Assembly (NCBI GenBank): GCA_016206165.1
Contig: JACQSD010000088.1
Location: 1-11,814 of the forward strand
DNA length: 11,814 nucleotides
From: Candidatus Uhrbacteria bacterium
GTDB taxonomy: Bacteria > Patescibacteriota > Patescibacteriia > JACQSD01
Direction: 5' to 3'
Shown piece after piece: positions 1 to 6,193 of this stretch. The notes under the pieces are model-generated. The model was given only the letters and a program-made list of their open reading frames with translations. It was not told the DNA's origin and did not search any database. The position numbers were made by a program, and so were the translations under genes. Numbering within the stretch: position 1 is the stretch's first letter; each line of letters starts with the position of its first letter.

Positions 1-1083
1 ATGAAAACAAAACCAACACAGTATGCAGCACGATCACTCAACTCTGCGGGGATCAATGCGGATTTCATTGTTGCTCGTTCATCAGAACCGCTCGATCCGC
101 CACGAAAGCGGAAGCTCGCCATTTTTTGTGGTATCCCGCACGATCATATTATTTCTGGGCCGAATGTCGACTCAATTTATGAGATCCCGCTGCACTTTCA
201 GCGTGAAAAATTTGCGGAAAAGATTTTTGAAAAATTTAATATTCGTCCGCGAAAAAATAATCTCCGTGCATGGAGTGCATTTGTCCGGAGGATCAAACGA
301 ACGACAAAACCGATCCGTATTGGTATTATTGGGAAGTATTTCTTGACTGGAAAGTTTACCCTTCCCGACGCATATCATTCAGTGATCGAGGCGGTGAAGC
401 ATGCAGGATGGGCATATGGGAGGAAGGTCGCAATGGACTGGTTGAACTCTGAAGAGTATGAAAAAGATCGTGCGAAGTTGCGCACGCTTGATCAATACGA
501 CGGCGTTCTTGTTCCTGGTGGGTTTGGAAGTCGTGGAATCGAAGGGAAAATTCTCGCGATTGAATATGCGCGGAAGAAAGGTATTCCGTATTTTGGGCTT
601 TGCTATGGCATGCAATTGGCAACCATCGAATACGCACGCCACGTTGCCGGATTGAAAGACGCGCATACGGTGGAGGTGAATCCAAAAACACCGCACCCGA
701 TTATTACCGCAAATCCCGAGCAAATTCAAAACATGTATAAGCGTAAGTTTGGGGGAACGATGCGGCTCGGCGCATATCCGTGTGTGCTTGCAAAGGGGTC
801 GCTCGCGGCAAAAGCGTATGGGACGCGGAAAATTACCGAGCGGCATCGTCATCGGTATGAACTCAATAACGCGTACCGCGGCCGACTCGAAAAAGCAGGA
901 CTTAAAATTTCTGGAAATTATCCTCCAAAAAATCTCGCGGAAATTATCGAAATCCCAGGGCACCCATTCTTTGTCGGTGTTCAATTCCACCCAGAATTCA
1001 AATCCCGACCACTCCGCCCACATCCGTTGTTCAAAGCGTTCATGGGTGCTGCAGTGAAGCGGCAAACAAGGGCTGCACGATAG
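1..1083 (+). CDS. pyrG: CTP synthase, 5'-truncated by window edge
   Basis: CTP synthase makes CTP from UTP, ATP and glutamine in the cytoplasm, the last step of de novo pyrimidine synthesis. The 360 visible residues match the enzyme from about residue 185 of the usual ~545. The end of the synthetase domain comes first (MKTKPTQ at 1-7, VDSIYEIPL at 56-64). The class I glutamine amidotransferase domain follows: oxyanion segment PGGFGSRG (172-179), nucleophile Cys201 in GLCYGMQ, RHRHRYELN (281-289), and the His330/Glu332 pair in QFHPEFKSRP. The ATG at base 1 is an internal Met, because the family has a full ATP-binding domain upstream. The nucleophile elbow reads CYGMQ where many homologues have CLGMQ. 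The gene ends in TAG and is followed by a terminator shared with convergent rpmA. Identity is very secure; only the N-terminus is missing. Confidence 0.97.
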   Translation: MKTKPTQYAARSLNSAGINADFIVARSSEPLDPPRKRKLAIFCGIPHDHIISGPNVDSIYEIPLHFQREKFAEKIFEKFNIRPRKNNLRAWSAFVRRIKRTTKPIRIGIIGKYFLTGKFTLPDAYHSVIEAVKHAGWAYGRKVAMDWLNSEEYEKDRAKLRTLDQYDGVLVPGGFGSRGIEGKILAIEYARKKGIPYFGLCYGMQLATIEYARHVAGLKDAHTVEVNPKTPHPIITANPEQIQNMYKRKFGGTMRLGAYPCVLAKGSLAAKAYGTRKITERHRHRYELNNAYRGRLEKAGLKISGNYPPKNLAEIIEIPGHPFFVGVQFHPEFKSRPLRPHPLFKAFMGAAVKRQTRAAR

Positions 1084-1093
1084 AAGCGGATGT

Positions 1094-1114
1094 ACGCAGA
1101 TTGCAACGCAGATT
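1094..1114 (+). repeat. Short direct repeat ACGCAGATT x2
   Basis: Two exact copies of ACGCAGATT (1094-1102 and 1106-1114) lie 11 bases after pyrG. They resemble the short CGCAGATT/CGGATTAC-type words scattered between genes elsewhere in this window (1657-1670, 4679-4772). No function is apparent. Confidence 0.5.
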
Positions 1115-1125
1115 CACGCCGAACA

Positions 1126-1149
1126 AAAAAGGACCTCACGGTCCTTTTT
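1126..1149. terminator. Bidirectional intrinsic terminator between pyrG and rpmA
   Basis: A perfect 10-bp stem, AAAAAGGACC (1126-1135) with GGTCCTTTTT (1140-1149) around a TCAC loop. The A-run on the left and T-run on the right give a U-tract on either strand. It sits between the convergent 3' ends of pyrG (plus) and rpmA (minus), so it likely ends both transcripts. Confidence 0.88.
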
Positions 1150-1193
1150 AAAATTCTGCGTTTTTCTGAGCTATTCTCCGCGTGTATCTGCTT

Positions 1194-1484
1194 CTATTTT
1201 GCTGTTGCCGGTGGCGTCACGTGGACGATATTCCGCCATGCGCGGTTGCCGTCGAAGCGCGGTTGCTTTCTTCGGGTAAACTGCACGAGTCCTGGGGCTG
1301 ATGCGAAGAGTGTGTCGTCGCTCCCTTTCATCACATTTGTCCCAGGAAAAAACTTCGTGCCGCGTTGGCGGACGATGATTGCCCCTGCTTTTGCAAATTC
1401 TCCGTGGGTGAGCTTCACGCCAAGCCGTTGACCGTGGGAATCACGGCCTAAACTTGTGGAACCACCTGCTTTTTTATGGGCCAT
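1194..1484 (-). CDS. rpmA: 50S ribosomal protein L27
   Basis: L27 is a large-subunit ribosomal protein whose N-terminal tail reaches the peptidyl transferase centre. The 96-residue product opens with MAHKKAGGSTSLGRDS and continues with the family segments RLGVK, IIVRQRGTKFFPG and a basic C-terminus; the length is normal. I chose the ATG at 1484 because it starts the canonical MAHKK tail; AAGGGG ends about 12 bases upstream as a weak SD. The reading frame stays open for 46 more codons to a GTG at 1622 that has an AAGGA six bases before it, so an extended form cannot be excluded. The usual neighbour rplU (L21) is not adjacent. The gene is monocistronic here, convergent with pyrG and divergent from secD. 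Confidence 0.96.
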   Translation of the reverse strand: MAHKKAGGSTSLGRDSHGQRLGVKLTHGEFAKAGAIIVRQRGTKFFPGTNVMKGSDDTLFASAPGLVQFTRRKQPRFDGNRAWRNIVHVTPPATAK

Positions 1485-1637
1485 AGAATTGTGGACCCCT
1501 TTTGGAAAAGGTGTCCAACCTCCAAAACCACTGTGTCGCTTGCGTCGCGCTCCACGATCCTCGGGATCAGCAGAGCTGAATCCCTCCGGTCGGGTACGCG
1601 ACTCGCGACATCGTGTGTGCACTCGTTATCCTTAATT
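1485..1637 (-). promoter_or_regulatory. Long 5' leader of rpmA (about 150 nt)
   Basis: If transcription starts about 7 bases after the predicted -10 box, the rpmA mRNA has a leader of about 150 nt, long for this window. Close to the start codon it can form a hairpin with TTTTGGA pairing to TCCAAAA, next to the AAGGGG ribosome site. It also holds the in-frame GTG at 1622 preceded by AAGGA. I recognise no known riboswitch. Autoregulation by a ribosomal protein is a possibility only. Confidence 0.4.
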
Positions 1638-1643
1638 TTCTGT

Positions 1644-1672
1644 ACGATACCAAGTCCCTGTAATCCTGTCAA
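1644..1672 (-). promoter_or_regulatory. Sigma-70-type promoter for rpmA
   Basis: On the minus strand, TTGACA (1672-1667) is a consensus -35, followed after 17 bases by TATCGT (1649-1644) as a fair -10. The -35 and spacer overlap the short GACAGGATTACAGG word, which looks like a dispersed intergenic repeat, so the promoter may have been built from it. Confidence 0.6.
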
Positions 1673-1684
1673 GTAAAGGTGCCC

Positions 1685-1713
1685 TTGTCAGTTTTTTTAG
1701 GATTCGCTACAAT
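1685..1713 (+). promoter_or_regulatory. Sigma-70-type promoter for secDF
   Basis: TTGTCA (1685-1690), a 17-base spacer and TACAAT (1708-1713) give a near-consensus promoter. Start-site spacing rules put +1 near 1720, only about 8 bases before the secD ATG at 1728. There is no SD in that gap, so the secD mRNA would be nearly leaderless. Confidence 0.75.
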
Positions 1714-1727
1714 AGTCACAATTCACT

Positions 1728-3779
1728 ATGGCACTTACTTCTCGTCGATCAGTTCGATGGATCGTTATCCTCCTCTTTATCGCTGGTATTGCAGCGGCTT
1801 TTTTTGATTTTCCACACGCGTACAATCAGGGCATGGCGTGGCTGCAGCAAAAGACGGGGTATACACTTCCTGCAACGCGTGATTTTCGTCCATTTCACTT
1901 TGGGCTCGATATTCAAGGGGGAACGCACCTTGTCTATCAGGCAGATATTTCACGTCTTGGCGATGCAGATGTAAGTGACGCGGTTAATGGTGTTCGGGAT
2001 ATTATTGAGCGCCGCGTGAACGCGTTTGGTGTTGCCGAGCCCACAGTCCAAACGGATCGCGCGGGTGATGCATGGCGTATTATCGCAGAGCTCCCCGGAG
2101 TCAAAGATATTGAAAAAGCAATTCAACTCATCGGTGAGACGCCGGTGTTGGAATTCCGTGAGCAAAATACCGAAGGTCCACGCGCGCTCACCGATACAGA
2201 AAAAAAAGATCTCGCTGATTTTAATGCAAAGGCAAAAGAGAAGGCAACTGCTGCATTGCGTAAAGTTCTTGCTGGAAAGACAGACTTTGCCGATGTGGCG
2301 AAAGAATTTTCAGAGGATACGGCAACAAAAGAAAAAGGCGGTGCACTTGGGTTTATTCAGCCAGGGCACCCACTGTATACGGATGCACAGCGCATAGGGC
2401 TTGGGCGCGTGAACCGTACGCTCATTGATCGGAGTGAAGGTTATTTTATTCTCCGTGTAGACAATGTGCGCGATGGGCAGCGTGAGGTGCAGACATCCCA
2501 TATCTTGAGTTGTTTTACGGGCACAGAGCGATGCGAGCGCGAGACAACAAAAGAAGATGCACTGAAGGAAGCGATGGATATTCGTAAACAAGTCACGCCA
2601 AAGAATTTTAGCGCAATGGCAAAAGAACATTCAACAGAGCCCGCAGCGAAGGAGAGCGGAGGGAGTCTTGGTTGGGTGAAGGATGATGGACGCCTTATCC
2701 CAGAATTCACGAACGCAGCACTCGCCTTGAAAGTGGGGCAGATTTCGCAACCCGTGGAAACACAGTTTGGTTATCATCTTATTTATGTCTCGGACGCGCG
2801 TGTGCCCAAGGAATACGATGTGCGGCAGATTCTCCTCACAAAAAAAACAGAAAACGATATTCGTGGCCCCGTGCCACAGTGGAAGACAACCGCGCTTTCG
2901 GGAAAACATTTGAAACGCGCATCGGTGCAACAGGATCAAACAAGTGGAGCTATAGAGATAAAGCTTCAATTCACAAAAGAGGGGAGCGAGATTTTTGCAG
3001 AGGTGACAAAACGCAATGTTGGGAAACCGCTCGGTATTTTTCTTGATGGTAAATCCATTGTTGATACCGATGATGATCGTATTATTACCGATAATGATCT
3101 CTACGCGCCAATTGTACAAACGGAAATTACCGGCGGAGAAGCAGTGATTACTGGCGTTGATAATGGACTTCGCGCAAAGGAAATCGCACGGCGCTTAAAT
3201 TCCGGAGCACTCCCAGTACCGATTACGCTCATTGCACAGCAGACAGTTGGTGCAACGCTTGGCGCAGAATCAATTACGCGGAGTCTCGTTGCTGGGCTTG
3301 TCGGATTTGCACTCGTTGCGCTCTTCATGATTCTCTATTACCGTCTCCCCGGGGTTCTTGCTGTCCTTGCACTGCTCTGGTATGCGGTCGTTATGCTCTT
3401 GCTCTTTAAGCTTATTCCTGTCACATTGACACTCCCGGGCATTGCTGGATTTATTCTCACGATCGGTATGGCGGTCGATGCAAACGTGCTTATCTTTGAA
3501 CGCATGAAGGAAGAGCTTGCGAAGGGAGCATCGTTATCGATTGCAATCCAAGAAGGATTCCGAAGGGCATGGCCGTCGATTCGTGATGGCAACTTGACGA
3601 CACTCCTTGCCGCGGCAATCATGTTCTGGTTCTCATCCGGTCCTATTCGCGGGTTTGCGTTGACACTCTTCATTGGTGTTTGCGTGAGTATGTTGAGTGC
3701 ACTCACCGTGTCGCGGTATCTCCTCACGCTCGTCGCACCATGGATTTCCAGAATGTGGTTCTGGGGCGCAAAACAATAA
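1728..3779 (+). CDS. secD: Protein translocase subunit SecD with embedded parvulin/PpiC prolyl isomerase modules
   Basis: SecD and SecF form the membrane complex that uses the proton gradient to pull proteins through SecYEG from outside. The 683-residue product shows TM1 (about 11-27), GLDIQGGTHLVY (59-70), and the first periplasmic half with IIERRVNAFGV and ELPGV up to EFREQN (142-147). SecD sequence resumes near WKTTALSGK (385-393), continues through FTKEGSEIFAEVT and GALPVPI, then five TM segments (517-672) containing GMAVDANVLIFER, whose Asp584 matches the family's proton-pathway Asp. Residues about 148-383 are an insertion. Module 1 (165-247, KTDFADVAKEFSED, GGALGF) lacks the first strand and active-site His. 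Module 2 (253-356) is complete: SHIL with His258, GGSLGW, IPEF, FGYHLI with His350. A third first-strand-like piece, DVRQILLT (364-371), follows. Most SecD proteins lack these domains. secF follows 13 bases downstream. Confidence 0.95.
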   Translation: MALTSRRSVRWIVILLFIAGIAAAFFDFPHAYNQGMAWLQQKTGYTLPATRDFRPFHFGLDIQGGTHLVYQADISRLGDADVSDAVNGVRDIIERRVNAFGVAEPTVQTDRAGDAWRIIAELPGVKDIEKAIQLIGETPVLEFREQNTEGPRALTDTEKKDLADFNAKAKEKATAALRKVLAGKTDFADVAKEFSEDTATKEKGGALGFIQPGHPLYTDAQRIGLGRVNRTLIDRSEGYFILRVDNVRDGQREVQTSHILSCFTGTERCERETTKEDALKEAMDIRKQVTPKNFSAMAKEHSTEPAAKESGGSLGWVKDDGRLIPEFTNAALALKVGQISQPVETQFGYHLIYVSDARVPKEYDVRQILLTKKTENDIRGPVPQWKTTALSGKHLKRASVQQDQTSGAIEIKLQFTKEGSEIFAEVTKRNVGKPLGIFLDGKSIVDTDDDRIITDNDLYAPIVQTEITGGEAVITGVDNGLRAKEIARRLNSGALPVPITLIAQQTVGATLGAESITRSLVAGLVGFALVALFMILYYRLPGVLAVLALLWYAVVMLLLFKLIPVTLTLPGIAGFILTIGMAVDANVLIFERMKEELAKGASLSIAIQEGFRRAWPSIRDGNLTTLLAAAIMFWFSSGPIRGFALTLFIGVCVSMLSALTVSRYLLTLVAPWISRMWFWGAKQ

Positions 3780-3792
3780 TCTCCATTCCATT

Positions 3793-4677
3793 ATGTCATT
3801 TGTACGCTATCGCATCATTTGGTACATCTTTTCCGGGACACTCATCGCTGCGGCGATCGTGAGCCTTGGTGTTTGGGGGTTAGCGTACGGTATTGATTTT
3901 ACCGGAGGCTCGCTCTTGGAGGTGCAGTTTATCGAGAAAATACCAACAAGCGCTTCAATCACTGGAGCGCTGCAACCATTGCAGTTTGGTGATATCGTCG
4001 CGCAACCTGCAGGATCGAAGGGAGCGATTATTCGCACACGATCATTGAGCGAGGCGGAGCACTCCCAAATAAAAGATGCGCTCACAAAGTCATTTGGCGC
4101 GTTCGACGAGATTCGATTTGATTCGATCGGGCCGACGATTGGCGCAGAACTCCGCTCGCAAGCATTCTGGGCGATCCTTCTTGTCTTGATTTCGATCGTT
4201 CTCTATATTGCATGGTCATTTCGTGCGGTGTCGTATCCAGTGTCGTCATGGGTCTACGGCATCATTACGATCATCACTGCATTTCATGATGTTATTATCC
4301 CTGTCGGCGTCTTCTCTCTTCTTGGTCATTGGTATGGCATTGAGATCAATGGGGCATTTGTTGCTGCGGTACTCACGATCATGGGGTATTCGATTAATGA
4401 TACGATTGTCGTCCTCGATCGTATTCGTGAAAACGTGAAGACATCGCGCGCGGATTTTGAGACCACGGTTGGTACGAGTCTTCGTCAGACGATTGCACGT
4501 TCGTTGAATACAACACTCACGACATTACTCGCATTGGTCGCTGTCTACTTCTTCGGTGGGGAATCGGTGAAATATTTTGTACTTGCACTCATCATCGGTA
4601 TCGCAACCGGTGCGTACTCATCAATCTTCATTGCAAGTCCACTCCTCGTGAGTTGGTACCAGTGGCGTCGACGGTAG
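3793..4677 (+). CDS. secF: Protein translocase subunit SecF
   Basis: Partner of SecD in the SecDF motor of protein export. The 294-residue product has TM1 (about 9-31), GIDFTGGSLLEVQF (33-46, the SecF version of the periplasmic signature), a short periplasmic domain without insertion, SIGPTIGAEL (111-120), and five further TM segments including TIMGYSINDTIVVLDRIREN (195-214) and SLNTTLTT. Length is normal. I chose the ATG at 3793 because it lies just before TM1 and 13 bases after the secD stop; the open frame reaches back inside secD, but that part is only secD read in another frame. No SD precedes the start, so translation may depend on coupling to secD. A hairpin terminator follows at 4704. 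Confidence 0.96.
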   Translation: MSFVRYRIIWYIFSGTLIAAAIVSLGVWGLAYGIDFTGGSLLEVQFIEKIPTSASITGALQPLQFGDIVAQPAGSKGAIIRTRSLSEAEHSQIKDALTKSFGAFDEIRFDSIGPTIGAELRSQAFWAILLVLISIVLYIAWSFRAVSYPVSSWVYGIITIITAFHDVIIPVGVFSLLGHWYGIEINGAFVAAVLTIMGYSINDTIVVLDRIRENVKTSRADFETTVGTSLRQTIARSLNTTLTTLLALVAVYFFGGESVKYFVLALIIGIATGAYSSIFIASPLLVSWYQWRRR

Positions 4678-4678
4678 A

Positions 4679-4800
4679 CACGGATGATCACTGCGTTTTT
4701 TAGCACGGATTATCACTGATCCGTGTTTTGTATTTCTGTGTAATCCTGCTCCTCCGTGTAATCCGTGCGCCTGTTCTGTGGTTGTCCGTGCTTGGCAGAC
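4679..4800 (+). repeat. Cluster of CACGGAT / TGTAATCC short repeats
   Basis: The first part of the 313-base gap after secF is built from related words. CACGGATgATCACTG (4679-4693) and CACGGATtATCACTG (4704-4718) are near-identical direct repeats, followed by TGTAATCCTG, CCGTGTAATCCGTGC and further CCGTG words. They match the style of GGATTACACGGA-type intergenic repeats seen in many bacterial genomes. The second CACGGAT doubles as the terminator stem. The rest of the gap holds a promoter and the structured leader of the next gene; there is no gene. Confidence 0.6.
4704..4729 (+). terminator. Intrinsic terminator of secDF
   Basis: CACGGAT (4704-4710) pairs perfectly with ATCCGTG (4719-4725) around an 8-base loop, followed by TTTTGTATTT. 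The stem is short (7 bp), but the T-rich tail and position 27 bases after secF fit a terminator. Confidence 0.65.
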
Positions 4801-4807
4801 CATATTT

Positions 4808-4836
4808 TTGACTGTGGTGTTTTTTTATGCTATAGT
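4808..4836 (+). promoter_or_regulatory. Strong sigma-70-type promoter of the regulator/ATPase operon
   Basis: TTGACT (4808-4813), exactly 17 bases, TATAGT (4831-4836): one mismatch from consensus in each box. Predicted +1 is near 4843, giving a leader of about 148 nt. It would drive the three-gene unit up to the terminator at 9620. Confidence 0.8.
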
Positions 4837-4990
4837 TTGAGACTGGAGAAAAAATGCAGAAAGACCCCATTTTTGCATCTCAAAATGGGTAGTCGCAACC
4901 TTTAGGTTGCGCAGGCTGAAGCCTGCGGCTACCGATTATTCTAGAGTCTCAATTTAAGCAGCAAGTTTTTTCTCTGTTTTTATTGTATTT
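4837..4990 (+). promoter_or_regulatory. Structured 5' leader with alternative pairings
   Basis: Within the predicted leader or at its start there are four pairings. TTGAGACT (4837-4844) pairs with AGTCTCAA (4945-4952). GAGAAAAAA (4846-4854) pairs with TTTTTTCTC (4966-4974). CCCATTTTTG (4866-4875) pairs with CAAAATGGG (4881-4889) with one bulge. The three-way element at 4889-4932 lies inside. The first two pairings enclose the others, and the second ends in a U-rich run before the ATG, with no SD present. An attenuator or translation switch is possible but unproven; no known riboswitch is recognised. Confidence 0.45.
4889..4932 (+). repeat. GTAG...CTAC palindromic element (REP-like, Y-shaped)
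   Basis: Outer ends GTAG (4889-4892) and CTAC (4929-4932) enclose two perfect hairpins: CGCAACCT/AGGTTGCG (4894-4901 with 4904-4911) and CAGGCT/AGCCTG (4912-4917 with 4920-4925). The GTAG foot is the hallmark tetranucleotide of REP sequences moved or bound by TnpA-REP (RAYT) Y1 transposases. No RAYT gene is in the window, so this would be a non-autonomous copy. Confidence 0.7.
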
Positions 4991-6190
4991 ATGTCCGATC
5001 AACCATCATCATCGTCAATTCTCGATAAGATTCTTACGGAGCGGCAGCAAGAGGCTTTTGGGCAGTTTCAGCCGAGCATCGTCGTCCACGAACTTTTGCA
5101 GCATTGTTCTGAAAAAGAACGCACTGTGCTTGTGCGTCGTTTTGGTTTAGAAGGCACTGATGAATCAGAAACGCTCGAGTCAATTGGAAAGCTCCTTTCA
5201 CTCACTCGTGAGCGCGTGCGGCAAATTGAGCGCGGTGCGATTACAAAGTTATCAGGGATTTCGCCAATCCCACCACTCCTTGCGCATGCTGATCGTGTGC
5301 TTGATGATGTTCTGCGAGCAAGTGGTGGTGCGCTCGAACGTGAACAGCTCATCGAAACCGTACTCACGACGTCGCTCCACAAATCACATAAGGAGCGGGC
5401 ATCACTTGTTTTTCTTCTTGACCAGATTTTTACACGTCGATTCCTTGCCATTGAAGACGGAGAGAGATTTTTTCCAGGATGGCGTCTTCCATCGCTTTCA
5501 CTTTCAACACTCGACGCATTGATGGATGCGGCACTCGTCATCATTGATGCGACAGGAAAACCGATGACCGAGGAACAATTATTTACCGCGCTCCATACAT
5601 CACCATGGTGCGCAACCGCGGGAGCAGACTGCACCGATCCAATGATTGTGCAGTTGTTTCGGTTGTCAAAGGAAATTCGGCCGAATGCATTTGGTGCATG
5701 GGGCCGATCATCGTGGAGCACGATTGCCCCACGGCGCATGAATGACAAAATTGCACTCGTGCTTGAGGCTGCAGGGAAGCCGTTACATTTTACAGAAATT
5801 GCAAAAAAGATTAATGACGCAAAATTTGATCACAAGACAGCATATCCGGCAACAGTCCATAATGAGTTGATTGCGGACGAGCGATTTGTACTTGTCGGGC
5901 GTGGGCTCTACGCATTGAAATCCTGGGGGTATCGCCCGGGAGTTGTTGCGGACATTATTGCGCACGTATTAACCGATGCAGCGCGCCCGCTTTCGCGTGA
6001 CGAGGTGGTACGTGAAGTCCTCAAGCAACGAGTCGTTTCCGAGAGCACAATTTATCTCTCACTCCTTCAGAAAGAGCGTTTCGAGCGGACAGCGGATGGA
6101 AAATATATTCTCCGTGCAGTGGTTGCTCCACCGGTCGCATCGCCTCCTGTTGCGGCACCAACACCGGAGACGACGGTGACTTCATCATAA
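4991..6190 (+). CDS. Sigma-70 region 4 protein with HARE-type winged-helix repeats
   Basis: A probable transcription regulator of 399 residues. Residues about 29-89 are a sigma-70 region 4 domain (SEKERTVLVRRFGLEG, then the helix-turn-helix ending RERVRQIERGAITKL) that in sigma factors reads the -35 box and touches the RNA polymerase flap. No region 2, 3 or 1.2 precedes it, so it is not a complete sigma factor. Several winged-helix units follow: two weaker ones (about 98-165 and 172-247) and two clearer HARE-HTH-like ones (251-311 with KPLHFTEIAKKIND and GLYALKSWG; 315-374 with RPLSRDEVVREVL and DGKYIL), the fold of the RNA polymerase delta subunit N-terminus. A Pro/Ala/Val tail ends the protein. 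There is no SD before the ATG. It heads an operon, 3 bases before the next gene. The domains are fairly sure; its targets are unknown. Confidence 0.85.
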   Translation: MSDQPSSSSILDKILTERQQEAFGQFQPSIVVHELLQHCSEKERTVLVRRFGLEGTDESETLESIGKLLSLTRERVRQIERGAITKLSGISPIPPLLAHADRVLDDVLRASGGALEREQLIETVLTTSLHKSHKERASLVFLLDQIFTRRFLAIEDGERFFPGWRLPSLSLSTLDALMDAALVIIDATGKPMTEEQLFTALHTSPWCATAGADCTDPMIVQLFRLSKEIRPNAFGAWGRSSWSTIAPRRMNDKIALVLEAAGKPLHFTEIAKKINDAKFDHKTAYPATVHNELIADERFVLVGRGLYALKSWGYRPGVVADIIAHVLTDAARPLSRDEVVREVLKQRVVSESTIYLSLLQKERFERTADGKYILRAVVAPPVASPPVAAPTPETTVTSS

Positions 6191-6193
6191 CTT

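Noticed and set aside
1..3. ATG at base 1 as the true start of pyrG
   Set aside because: CTP synthase needs about 185 more N-terminal residues; MKTKPTQ is an internal family motif.
379..1065. 228-codon open frame antisense to pyrG
   Set aside because: Fully overlaps the conserved CTP synthase frame, shows no recognisable motif, and is rich in residues typical of antisense shadows.
3697..3792. Upstream in-frame start for secF inside secD
   Set aside because: The added 32 residues are secD read in another frame; the ATG at 3793 sits directly before TM1 and after the secD stop.
5068..5748. 226-codon open frame antisense to the sigma-4/HARE gene
   Set aside because: Ser/Arg-rich, with no domain; it mirrors codon bias of the sense gene.
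4991..6190. Full sigma factor (ECF or primary)
   Set aside because: Only region 4 is present; there is no region 2 for -10 recognition and core binding.
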